NCBI GenBank assembly: GCA_019116865.1
Contig: DXAW01000028.1
Location: forward strand, 28,498-92,497
Direction: 5' to 3'
From: Candidatus Coprenecus stercoravium
GTDB taxonomy: Bacteria; Bacteroidota; Bacteroidia; Bacteroidales; UBA932
DNA length: 64,000 bases
Under the pieces are notes generated by a model. The model was not told where the DNA came from. It made no database searches and worked only from the letters and a program-made list of their open reading frames with translations. Of the stretch, positions 55,370 through 64,000 are shown piece by piece. Within the stretch, counting starts at the first letter, position 1. Every line of letters starts with the position of its first letter. A program made the translations under genes and the position numbers.

Positions 55370-57211
55370 CTATAACAATTTATTTACTGCATCCACGACA
55401 TCCTTCACGATGAAGGGCTGTCCCTGCACCTTGTTCAACTGATAATACTGGAATTTCTGGTGTTTTGCGCGCAGATAATTGGCAAACTGACCGGAGTTAA
55501 GCTCGCAGACTATGATCTTCTTGAACTTGGAGAACACTTCCTCAGTGTTGAGAGGAAGCGGGTTGATATAGTCGAAGTGAGCGAGGGACACGCTCTTGCC
55601 CTGCTTGTGGAATTCCTTGACAGCTGTATAAAGGTGTCCGAATGTTCCTCCCCATCCTACGATGAGAACTTCTCCGCTCTCCTCGCCGATAACTTTCAAA
55701 GGAGGTATGTCACGGGCCACCAGCGCCACCTTCTTAGCCCTGGTATCCACCATCATCTGATGGTTCTGGGGGTCGGATGAAATCACACCTGCGGGATTCT
55801 TCTCCAGACCTCCCACCCTGTGCTCCAGACCGGGAGTACCGGGAAGCGCCCAGCGGCGCACAAGCGTCTCGGGGTCGCGCTCGAAAGGAGCGAACTTACC
55901 TCCGCACTCGGACGCATCCTTGATGAAAGGAGGATGTATCTCAGGCAGGTCCTTCATGGAAGGAATCTTCCAGGGCTCGGAACCGTTACCCAGGAAACCC
56001 TCCGAGAGAAGGATGACAGGCATCATGTGCTCCATTGCGAACTTACCGGCATAGAATGCTTTTTCGAAGCAGTCCGAAGGAGAATGCGCTGCCATAACCA
56101 TGATGGGGCACTCTCCGTTACGGCCATAAAGAGCCTGATTGAGGTCTGTCTGCTCCGTCTTGGTTGGAATACCGGTGGACGGACCGCTGCGCTGCACGTC
56201 CACGATAACCAGCGGAAGCTCGGTAATCATGGCCAGACCAAGTGCCTCTGACTTAAGTGAGAGACCGGGACCGGACGTCGTGGTCACAGCGAAGTTGCCC
56301 GCATATGCCGCACCTATGGCGGTGCAGATGCCGGCTATCTCATCCTCACACTGGAGAGTCTTGGCCTTCAGTTCCTTATGAATAGCCAGCTCTTCAAGGA
56401 TGGCTGTTGCCGGGGTAATGGGATAAGAACCGCAGAAAAGAGGCACGCCTGACTTCTCCGAAGCAGCCAGAAGTCCCCATGCAGTGGCCTGGTTACCGTT
56501 GATATTACGGTAAGTGCCTTTTTCCTGCTTCGCAGGCTGCACATAATAGGTGTTGGCTATGGCGTGTATGTTGGATGCGTAATTGAAACCGTCCTTGAGG
56601 ACTTTCTTGTTGGTGTCAATCAACGCAGGTTTCTTCTTGAATTTCTTCTCAAGATATGCGAAGGTATGGTCAAGTTCCTTGTTGAACATGAAGAAGCACA
56701 TACCCAGGGTGAACATGTTTTTGCATCTTACGATGGACTTCATGTCCAGACCGCTGTCCTTGAGGCTTTCCTTGGTAAGGGTGGTGATAGGTGACACGAT
56801 GATGTTACGGTCGCCGATACCGAGTTCCTCGATAGGATTCATGGTCTTGAAGCCGGCCTTCTGAATACCTTTTTCATCGAAGGCGTCCTCATCGAGGATG
56901 ATGGTCGCCGTGGGTTTGGCCCATTTGGCGTTGGCCATGAGAGCAGCAGGGTTCATGGCGACAAGGACGTCGCAGAAATCACCCGGAGTGTTGACCTCGA
57001 TTGAACCTATGTGAACCTGAAATCCGGAGACTCCGGACACTGTGCCCTGAGGGGCGCGTATCTCAGCCGGATAATCCGGGAATGTAGAGATCTCGTTACC
57101 GAAAAGTGCGGATGAGTCGGCAAACAAAGTACCTGTCAACTGCATTCCGTCACCGGAGTCACCGGCAAAACGGATAACGACATCGTCTATATCAATAACT
57201 TTGTGTTGCAT
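55370..57211 (-). CDS. korA: 2-oxoacid:ferredoxin oxidoreductase subunit alpha (gamma-alpha fusion)
   Basis: VIRFAGDSGDGMQLTGTLFA gamma domain then YPITPATAILEELA and TTTSGPGLSLKSEALGLAMITELPLVIVDVQRSGPSTGIPTKTEQTDL. Confidence 0.95.
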   Translation of the reverse strand: MQHKVIDIDDVVIRFAGDSGDGMQLTGTLFADSSALFGNEISTFPDYPAEIRAPQGTVSGVSGFQVHIGSIEVNTPGDFCDVLVAMNPAALMANAKWAKPTATIILDEDAFDEKGIQKAGFKTMNPIEELGIGDRNIIVSPITTLTKESLKDSGLDMKSIVRCKNMFTLGMCFFMFNKELDHTFAYLEKKFKKKPALIDTNKKVLKDGFNYASNIHAIANTYYVQPAKQEKGTYRNINGNQATAWGLLAASEKSGVPLFCGSYPITPATAILEELAIHKELKAKTLQCEDEIAGICTAIGAAYAGNFAVTTTSGPGLSLKSEALGLAMITELPLVIVDVQRSGPSTGIPTKTEQTDLNQALYGRNGECPIMVMAAHSPSDCFEKAFYAGKFAMEHMMPVILLSEGFLGNGSEPWKIPSMKDLPEIHPPFIKDASECGGKFAPFERDPETLVRRWALPGTPGLEHRVGGLEKNPAGVISSDPQNHQMMVDTRAKKVALVARDIPPLKVIGEESGEVLIVGWGGTFGHLYTAVKEFHKQGKSVSLAHFDYINPLPLNTEEVFSKFKKIIVCELNSGQFANYLRAKHQKFQYYQLNKVQGQPFIVKDVVDAVNKLL

Positions 57212-57242
57212 TGTGTTTATTTGTTTTGTGTGCTTTCTGCTT

Positions 57243-57788
57243 TTACTGGATAGGTGTCTGCGGCAGAGTCTTGTCCGGGGATATGTTCAGCTCGGCCTTG
57301 ACCTGGGCTGTGATATCCATGCTCTGAGCCGCATCGAAATAAGGAACGGCTCCCGTAGAGACATCAAAAACATAAATGAGTCCGTTTGCCTTTCCGACTT
57401 TGGACACGGCGTTATTGGCTTTATTCATGATAGGCATCATCAGCTGCTGCTGAAGATTGTTCATGTCAGCACCGGCATTCTGCTCATACTGCTGAATCCT
57501 TGTCTGAAGATCCTGAAGTTCCTGCTGCTTGGTGGCAAGCACGGCAGGAGTCCAGCTTGCACCCATCTCGTTATATGTACGGTATTTTGTATTGAACTCC
57601 TCCACCATCGCATTATACGTGGCCTCGGTATCCATCCTGAACTGATCCAGTGCAACTCTGGCGGAATCCATATCGTCCATGAGATATATCACTTCCTGCA
57701 TATTGATATGTCCGAACTTGAAGTCCTGTGCCGTCACGACAGCAGCCGCCGAGAACATTCCCAGGGCCAAAACAATAATCCTTTTCAT
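57243..57788 (-). CDS. OmpH/Skp family periplasmic chaperone
   Basis: Signal peptide; KFGHINMQEVIYLMDDMDSAR; coiled-coil; downstream of bamA. Confidence 0.88.
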   Translation of the reverse strand: MKRIIVLALGMFSAAAVVTAQDFKFGHINMQEVIYLMDDMDSARVALDQFRMDTEATYNAMVEEFNTKYRTYNEMGASWTPAVLATKQQELQDLQTRIQQYEQNAGADMNNLQQQLMMPIMNKANNAVSKVGKANGLIYVFDVSTGAVPYFDAAQSMDITAQVKAELNISPDKTLPQTPIQ

Positions 57789-57841
57789 CTTTTTCTATTA
57801 ACTGTTTTTAATTGCGCAAATTTAGTAAAAATTTCCTCTCA

Positions 57842-60361
57842 TTAGAACTGCTGTCCTATCACGAAATGGAAATTGGAGCCGCCTCTTTCCCTACCCTGCA
57901 CCGGATCGAATCCCCAGCCCCAGTCAACACCGAGCAGACCCAGCATCGGAAGCATTATCCTGACGCCGACACCGGCGGAACGCTTGATCTGGAACGGATT
58001 GAAATCCCGGATATCCTCCCAGCAGTTACCGCCTTCGAGAAATGCCAGGACATAGATAGTGGACTGCGGCTGAAGTATCACAGGATAACGCAGTTCTATG
58101 GTGAACTTGTCATAGACGTGACCGACATAGATACCGTCCTCGTTCGTAGGTGTCAGGGAATAATTCTGATAACCTCTGAGAGCTATTATCTCCGAGCCGT
58201 AAGTGTTGTAGCCGGACATTCCGTCACCGCCGACCTGATATCCCTCAAAAGGAGAGTAACCGAGGTTGCGGTTGTAATAGCCCAGATAACCGAACTGAGC
58301 CCTTGTCATCAGCACCAGGTCATCGAAAAGACGGACATACAGCGCTCCCTTGAAAGTCCACTTGTGATACTCAATCCAACGGTACCGCTGCTGGTCTGTC
58401 ATGGAAGCATAGTCGGTGTTCTTGTCCCTAAACAGCGAATAAGGCGGGGTAAGCTGCAGAGACAGCTGGAAATCCGAGCCCTCACGGGGATAAACCGCCT
58501 GGTCCGTGGAGTTTCTCGCCAGCGTTATCTTATAGCTTATATTGTTGGAGCGGCCGGTATCGAACAGGAAGTTGTACCTCCAGTTATGCAGGTTATAGGT
58601 CTGCCAGCTCAGCTCGTGATAAAGCACAAAATAATTGTCAGGCCACTTCAGACGGCTTCCAAGCGAAGCGGCTATACCGTACACCTCGTAATACTCATCC
58701 GTATTCTGATAGAAATAATAGGAGTTGGTCTGACGGGTATAGTACCCGGCGAGGTTGAATGAAGTAGGCTTCTTGCCGAACAGCCACGGTTCTATGAAAT
58801 TGACAGAGGCGGCCGTATAGTACGTACCGTTGGTCTGGAAACGCAGGGAAAGAGTCTGGGCGTCTCCAAGAGGGACCGGCTTCCAGGCTCCCTTCTTGAA
58901 CATTCTGCCAATGGAGAAGTTGTTGAAGCTGACGCCGACTGTACCGACAAACGAATATCCGCCCCAACCTCCTGAAAGCTCAAACTGGGAATTGGGTTTC
59001 TCGGCTACATTATAAGTAATATCCACAGTATTGTTCAGCTGGTTGGGTATCACCGAATAACCTCTGGTATGATCCAACGCCTGCTCGGGGTCGAAGTTTC
59101 CCATCGAGGCTATTTCCCTGAGCGAGCGTTCCAGCATGGACTGACTGTACAGATAGCCCGGCTTTGTGAAAAGCTGGCGGCGCACCACTTTCTCGTTTGT
59201 AATGGTGTTGCCGCTTATGATTATCTTGTTGAATGTAGCCGGCTTACCCTCCACTATACGCAGCTCCACATCAACGGAGTCACCCACTATATTTGTCTCC
59301 ACGGGGACGAGATTGAAAAAGATATAGCCCTGGTCCGCGTAAAGAGTATGGACGTCCATAAACTCCTTTTTAGGGTCTCCGAACAGCCTCTTCTGCAGAT
59401 TGACCACATCATAGACATCTCCTTTTTTTATCATCAGGATATTGTTCAGCTGCTCCGCAGTGTAAAGAGAGTTGCCTGTCCACGTTATATTCCGGAAATA
59501 ATACCGCTTGCCCTCGTCTATGACTATCTTGATGCCAAGCCGGTCCGGCTCTATATAATATATGGAGTCACTGACTATGCGGGCGTCCCTGAAACCGGCC
59601 TCATTGAAGACGCTAATCAGAGACTGCTTGTCCGTCTCGTATTCCTTTTCGTTGAACTTCTTGGTCTTGAATATATTACGGATACGCATATCCCTGGTCT
59701 TGGCCATCGAGCCGACCAGCTTGCCCTCCGGGACATGGTCATTGCCCTCGAATACTATGGTCTTTATCTTGACTTTGGACTTGCGGTCCACGACAAATGT
59801 CACTCTCACCGCATTGCTCACCATCGTATCCCTGACCTGAACCACATCAACGTCGGCATTGATAAAGCCTTTCTCCTTGAAATAATTCTTTATTATCCCC
59901 ACGGACGAGCGCAGCACATAATCCGAAAGCGGCACTCCGCGTCTGAGATTGAGCCTGTCCTGCAACTCACTCTGCTCGGAGTTCTTGATGCCCTGGAAGT
60001 TCCAACGGGAAACCCTCGGCCGCTCCTGGAGGCACAACGCCAGATAAACCGTATCTCCGGAGGACGACAGGGAGTCTATATTAAGGGAGACATCCGAAAA
60101 ATGTTTCTGTGCCCACATCTTTTTGACCACCGATGCGGTCTGGTCACTCGGGATCCTGACAGTAGAGCCTATCTGCAATCCGGTCAAAGCGATTATCTGC
60201 TGCTCTCCAAGAAATTTCACGCCCTTAATCCTGATGCCGCCCAGCACATAGTCCCTCGGATGCCGATAATCCACATCCACGCCGGAACTTTGAGCGCATA
60301 CCGCCCCCGTCATGAGCAACAGCAGAACAGCAGAAAGCAATAACCTCCTAATAGACATCAT
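57842..60361 (-). CDS. bamA: Outer membrane protein assembly factor BamA
   Basis: Multiple POTRA repeats and beta-barrel; GVRIMLPMLGLLGVDWGWGFD near C-terminus, terminal FHFVIGQQF. Confidence 0.95.
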   Translation of the reverse strand: MMSIRRLLLSAVLLLLMTGAVCAQSSGVDVDYRHPRDYVLGGIRIKGVKFLGEQQIIALTGLQIGSTVRIPSDQTASVVKKMWAQKHFSDVSLNIDSLSSSGDTVYLALCLQERPRVSRWNFQGIKNSEQSELQDRLNLRRGVPLSDYVLRSSVGIIKNYFKEKGFINADVDVVQVRDTMVSNAVRVTFVVDRKSKVKIKTIVFEGNDHVPEGKLVGSMAKTRDMRIRNIFKTKKFNEKEYETDKQSLISVFNEAGFRDARIVSDSIYYIEPDRLGIKIVIDEGKRYYFRNITWTGNSLYTAEQLNNILMIKKGDVYDVVNLQKRLFGDPKKEFMDVHTLYADQGYIFFNLVPVETNIVGDSVDVELRIVEGKPATFNKIIISGNTITNEKVVRRQLFTKPGYLYSQSMLERSLREIASMGNFDPEQALDHTRGYSVIPNQLNNTVDITYNVAEKPNSQFELSGGWGGYSFVGTVGVSFNNFSIGRMFKKGAWKPVPLGDAQTLSLRFQTNGTYYTAASVNFIEPWLFGKKPTSFNLAGYYTRQTNSYYFYQNTDEYYEVYGIAASLGSRLKWPDNYFVLYHELSWQTYNLHNWRYNFLFDTGRSNNISYKITLARNSTDQAVYPREGSDFQLSLQLTPPYSLFRDKNTDYASMTDQQRYRWIEYHKWTFKGALYVRLFDDLVLMTRAQFGYLGYYNRNLGYSPFEGYQVGGDGMSGYNTYGSEIIALRGYQNYSLTPTNEDGIYVGHVYDKFTIELRYPVILQPQSTIYVLAFLEGGNCWEDIRDFNPFQIKRSAGVGVRIMLPMLGLLGVDWGWGFDPVQGRERGGSNFHFVIGQQF

Positions 60362-61065
60362 TCGGCGTCGTTCTTTTTTTCAATGGTCACCTGATCTCCC
60401 GTCTTACCGAAACGACGGCTACGGGAGGAATACTCGTCAAGAGCTTTTTGGAACTCGGTTTTGCGAAAATCGGGCCAAAGAACAGGCGTAAAATAAAATT
60501 CAGTATAAGCGCATTGCCACAACATGAAATTGCTTATGCGCTGCTCTCCGCTTGTACGTATCAGCAAATCCGGATCCGGAATCCCCGCCGTGGCAAGATA
60601 GTCGCTGAAATGTCCTTCCGGAGCACCGGAGGCCGCAAAACGTCCGGCAGCCTGCTCTATGTCCCACTTCCCGCTGTAACTTAGAAATACGATAAGTGTA
60701 AGTCCCGTATTGGCGGATGTCTCCTCCATAGCCTCATCGATGTCCTCGTTGAGAGCTTCGGAAAGACGGCTGCGGTTGCCGATAACCACAAAACGTATAT
60801 TGTTTTTCTTGAACACAGGCCGCTCATTGAGTATTGAGACAGCCATAAGATGCATCAGTTCCGAGACCTCGGCATCAGGACGGGACCAGTTCTCCTCGGA
60901 AAAGGCGAAAAAGCTCAAATACCGGATGCCCTTCTCCACCGCATACTCGGTACATGCGCGGACACTCTCCGTGCCCTCGTGATGTCCGAATACACGCTCC
61001 TTGCCGCGCATCTTCGCCCATCTTCCGTTACCGTCCATTATTATCGCCACATGTTCAGGAATCAT
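60358..61065 (-). CDS. uppS: Isoprenyl (undecaprenyl-diphosphate) synthase
   Basis: HVAIIMDGNGRWAKMRGKERVFGHHEGTESVRACTEYAVEKGIRYLSFFAFSEENWSRP. Confidence 0.97.
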   Translation of the reverse strand: MIPEHVAIIMDGNGRWAKMRGKERVFGHHEGTESVRACTEYAVEKGIRYLSFFAFSEENWSRPDAEVSELMHLMAVSILNERPVFKKNNIRFVVIGNRSRLSEALNEDIDEAMEETSANTGLTLIVFLSYSGKWDIEQAAGRFAASGAPEGHFSDYLATAGIPDPDLLIRTSGEQRISNFMLWQCAYTEFYFTPVLWPDFRKTEFQKALDEYSSRSRRFGKTGDQVTIEKKNDAE

Positions 61066-61080
61066 ATTCTGTCGTTTTAA

Positions 61081-61980
61081 TCAATGGTCTTTACTAATTC
61101 TGTCGTTTCTACGGTCCTCGCCCCAGAGCAGTTTCTCATTCAGAGCCTCGAAAAATCCGCCTCGTCCGAAAGTAATGCGCGCCAGGGAGAATCCGGCCTT
61201 GCGGACACAGACCTTCGTATCCTCGGGCAGCTCGGCAGAACGGTTATCAGCCGAAAGAAGCGTACGGTGACCGTTCGACCTTATAAGCACCTCCACCTCG
61301 GATGTATCAGGAACAATCAGAGGGCGCACATTGAGATTGTGCGGAGACATGGGGGTTATTATGAACACCGAAGAGTCAGGAGACACAACCGGGCCGCCGA
61401 CACTCAGAGAGTAGGCTGTAGAGCCGGTAGGCGTCGCCACCAGCAGACCGTCCGCCCAATAAGTGGGGATTCTCATACCGTCTATGGACACCTCTATGCC
61501 TATCATATTCGGGTCATGTCTCTGCATAGTTATCTCGTTCAGAGCATAGGGATAGAATGTCTTGGAACGACCGTTATAAGAAATCTCCAGAAGGCTTCTG
61601 CGCTCCACCCTGTAATCTCCGGCAATTATACGGTCCACCAGAGAGCATCCGGCGTCACCGCTTCCGGCAGCGGTAAGAAATCCCAGACGGCCGAAATTAA
61701 TGCCGGCCAGCGGAATCTCCCTGTCCCGGACGATTGTCAGCGAGCTCAGGAATGTGCCGTCTCCTCCAAGAGACAGAAACACATCCACGTCCTCAGGCAG
61801 GTCCTCGTTGGAAGAGAAAACTCCGGCGAATCCGCTTGCGGAGCGCACTTCCTCCAAAGCATCCGCCAATTCCGCACATACGGACAACCTGACACCTTTA
61901 CGAAGAAGATGTCCGCACAAGGCAGATATCCGGTGTCCGGATTCCAGGTTCTGACTGCGTCCGTACAGGGCGAAATGCAT
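61081..61980 (-). CDS. nadK: NAD kinase
   Basis: [49 protein letters not shown]. Confidence 0.97.
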   Translation of the reverse strand: MHFALYGRSQNLESGHRISALCGHLLRKGVRLSVCAELADALEEVRSASGFAGVFSSNEDLPEDVDVFLSLGGDGTFLSSLTIVRDREIPLAGINFGRLGFLTAAGSGDAGCSLVDRIIAGDYRVERRSLLEISYNGRSKTFYPYALNEITMQRHDPNMIGIEVSIDGMRIPTYWADGLLVATPTGSTAYSLSVGGPVVSPDSSVFIITPMSPHNLNVRPLIVPDTSEVEVLIRSNGHRTLLSADNRSAELPEDTKVCVRKAGFSLARITFGRGGFFEALNEKLLWGEDRRNDRISKDH

Positions 61981-62015
61981 TTTATGTAGATTTTTTCAAT
62001 ACAATTTGCAAATAT

Positions 62016-62047
62016 TGTGATTTTATTTTGATAATACCTTATTTTTG
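62016..62047 (+). promoter_or_regulatory. Bacteroidetes-type promoter upstream of pdxJ
   Basis: TTG (62016-62018) - 21 nt - TATTTTTG (62040-62047). Confidence 0.55.
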
Positions 62048-62066
62048 CAAAAAAACTCCAAAGCAT

Positions 62067-62789
62067 ATGACCAGATTAAGTGTAAACATAAACAAATTCG
62101 CCACACTGCGCAACGCACGCGGAGGCAATATGCCGGACGTTGTCAAGGCCGCCCTCGACTGCGAGAGGTTCGGCGCCGAAGGCATCACAGTACATCCAAG
62201 ACCTGATGAAAGACACATCAGATACAGCGACGTTACCGCCATCAAACCGCTTCTGACCACCGAGTTCAACATCGAGGGCAATCCTATTCCTAAATTCACG
62301 GAGCTGGTGCTCAAGACCCGCCCGGCACAGGTGACACTGGTCCCTGACGCCGAGAACGTGCTTACCTCCAACGCCGGATGGGACACCGTCCGCAACAAGG
62401 GCTTTCTGAAAGAGATTTGCCGTACATTCAAGGAGGCGGGCATAAGGACATCCATCTTCATCGACCCGGAGCCAGAAATGATACGCCATGCGTCAGACAC
62501 CGGCTGCGACAGAGTCGAACTGTACACCGAGGCCTATGCTTCCGCATATTCATCCGGTAAAGAGCGGGCCATCGAGAAATACGTGAAAGCTGCCGAGACG
62601 GCGGCCGGCTGCGGCCTTGGCATCAATGCAGGCCACGACCTCAATCTGGACAATCTCAGATATTTCATCCAGACCATACCTTATATTGATGAGGTCTCCA
62701 TAGGACACGCCCTTATATGCGACGCCCTGTACTACGGGCTGGAGAATACCGTCCAGCTCTACCTCCGAGAAATCCGCATGGCCCGTTGA
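62067..62789 (+). CDS. pdxJ: Pyridoxine 5'-phosphate synthase
   Basis: [63 protein letters not shown]. Confidence 0.97.
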   Translation: MTRLSVNINKFATLRNARGGNMPDVVKAALDCERFGAEGITVHPRPDERHIRYSDVTAIKPLLTTEFNIEGNPIPKFTELVLKTRPAQVTLVPDAENVLTSNAGWDTVRNKGFLKEICRTFKEAGIRTSIFIDPEPEMIRHASDTGCDRVELYTEAYASAYSSGKERAIEKYVKAAETAAGCGLGINAGHDLNLDNLRYFIQTIPYIDEVSIGHALICDALYYGLENTVQLYLREIRMAR

Positions 62790-62817
62790 CATGTTCCGTG
62801 ATTTTTATTATTTTTGT
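62786..62817 (+). promoter_or_regulatory. Bacteroidetes-type promoter upstream of the second OmpH-like gene
   Basis: TTG (62786-62788) - 21 nt - TATTTTTG (62810-62817). Confidence 0.5.
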
Positions 62818-62853
62818 AATTTGTATCAATACTAACAGACAACCATTACAGTC

Positions 62854-63465
62854 ATGAAGAAGATAAACCTCATTATCAACATCATCCTGATTCTGGCGGT
62901 AGCCGCCTTATATGTTCTTCACTTTACCGGCCAGGGCACATCCGCAAACGAACCCAAGGCCACAGGCAGCAGCACGTCCGCTCCCGAAGGCGCTGTCGTA
63001 TACATCAATCTCGACTCCCTGGTCAACCAGTACGACATGTACAACGACCTGCGTTCCGAATTTCAGAACAAACTGAGCGCCATAGAGAACGACATCAACA
63101 AACAGGGGCGTGCCCTGGAGAATGATATAAAGAGTTTCAATGAGAAGATGCAGAGAGGACTTCTCACACACTCTCAGGCCGAAAGTATCAGCAACGACCT
63201 GGGTATGCGCGACCAGGAACTGAGAAACATGGCCCAGCAGAAACAGATGGAGATGGCCGAAGAGGAAAGCGTGCTGTACAACAAAGTAATGGACGCCATC
63301 ATCACCTACGTTGACAAATACAACAGCGACGGAAGATTCTCCCTGATTCTCTCCACCACCGCCGCCACCAACTCCGTACTCGACGGAGACCCCGGACTCA
63401 ACATCACCGAAGACATCCTCAAAGGTCTCAACGAAGAATATATAAAGAACCGCAATAAGAAATAG
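62854..63465 (+). CDS. OmpH/Skp-like family protein (N-terminal TM anchor)
   Basis: N-terminal hydrophobic segment, VVYINLDSLVNQYDMYNDLRSEFQNKLSAIENDINKQGRALENDI coiled-coil typical of the OmpH family. Confidence 0.85.
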   Translation: MKKINLIINIILILAVAALYVLHFTGQGTSANEPKATGSSTSAPEGAVVYINLDSLVNQYDMYNDLRSEFQNKLSAIENDINKQGRALENDIKSFNEKMQRGLLTHSQAESISNDLGMRDQELRNMAQQKQMEMAEEESVLYNKVMDAIITYVDKYNSDGRFSLILSTTAATNSVLDGDPGLNITEDILKGLNEEYIKNRNKK

Positions 63466-63469
63466 CACT

Positions 63470-64000
63470 TTGAGAACCGCCATACTATCCTGCTTTCCCC
63501 CGTACCGCGGAGGCATCTCCCAGTTCAACACTTCCCTATACGGGGAGCTGTCGGGGTCATGCACGGTCAAGGCGTTCAATTTCAAAAGGCAGTATCCGGA
63601 GATTCTCTTCCCGGGAAAGACCCAGTACATAGAGGACGGCTCTCCGCTTCCAATAGATGCAGAAAGAGTACTGGATACGGCCAATCCTATTTCCTACATT
63701 AAAACAGCCCGGACCATATCAGCTTGGAAACCCGACCTGCTGATAATGCGCTACTGGATGCCGTACTTCGCCCCGTCCCAAGGCTACGTGGCCCGGCACA
63801 TGCCGGAAGGATGCAAGGTAATATCCATCCTGGACAATGTAGTGCCGCACGAAAGGCACTTCTTCGACAAGCCGCTCACTTCATACTATCTCAACGGCCA
63901 CGACGGATTCATCGTCCTGTGCAACGCCGTAAGGGACGACCTGCTGCATATCAAACCTGACGCCAGATACATAGTGTCTCCCCATCCGATATATTCCAAT
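63470..64000 (+). CDS. Glycosyltransferase (GT4-like), partial at right edge, TTG start
   Basis: Open frame from TTG at 63470: (M)RTAILSCFPPYRGGISQFNTSLYGELSGSCTVKAFNFKRQYPEILFPGKTQYIEDGSPLPIDAERVLDTANPISYIKTARTISAWKPDLLIMRYW...; not in the ORF track. Confidence 0.82.
   Translation, partial: MRTAILSCFPPYRGGISQFNTSLYGELSGSCTVKAFNFKRQYPEILFPGKTQYIEDGSPLPIDAERVLDTANPISYIKTARTISAWKPDLLIMRYWMPYFAPSQGYVARHMPEGCKVISILDNVVPHERHFFDKPLTSYYLNGHDGFIVLCNAVRDDLLHIKPDARYIVSPHPIYSN

Noticed and set aside
53226-60343. Plus-strand ORFs opposite gdhA, korAB, bamA (e.g. 360 aa and 424 aa)
   Set aside because: Shadow ORFs produced by GC-biased codon usage opposite strong coding genes.
57243-63465. Two OmpH/Skp-like genes read as a recent duplication
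   Set aside because: They differ in N-terminal anchoring and sequence, are on opposite strands 5 kb apart, and multiple OmpH paralogues are ordinary in Bacteroidetes.

Overview
This 64 kb window is a mostly housekeeping, gene-dense chromosomal segment of a Bacteroidales-type bacterium. Evidence for the lineage: SusC/SusD, PorV-like and T9SS C-terminal domains, TAnnTTTG promoters, and the gene order tuf-tRNA-Trp-secE-nusG-rplK-rplA-rplJ-rplL-rpoB-rpoC. From left to right: a MoxR/DUF58/BatA aerotolerance-type operon; truA; exbB-exbD-tonB; aroK-parC-era-pseudouridine synthase; an FtsX-like permease; aroE-trmH-type methyltransferase-lysS; recJ; threonine aldolase; two tandem MFS transporters; ssb-purA-dxs; a tRNA-Thr/Tyr/Gly/Thr-tuf-tRNA-Trp block; the ribosomal protein/rpoBC cluster; a SusCD-lipoprotein-hypothetical-S8 protease-PorV-like cluster; hppA-murI-TlpA-like; gdhA; korAB; nadK-uppS-bamA-skp; pdxJ; a second OmpH-like gene; and a truncated glycosyltransferase. 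Two regions look least ordinary. (1) A repeated element of about 120 bp has terminal inverted repeats whose sequence differs between copies while complementarity is kept. It also has a conserved core hairpin with a compensatory base pair. It ends exactly 1 nt before tRNA-Gly and 1 nt before tRNA-Trp, which suggests an RNA-level or mobile tRNA-associated element. (2) A putative proteolysis/peptide-uptake cluster contains an S8 protease with both a lipobox and a T9SS-type C-terminus, overlapping the start of a PorV-like gene. All calls come from reading sequence and translations; no database search was run.
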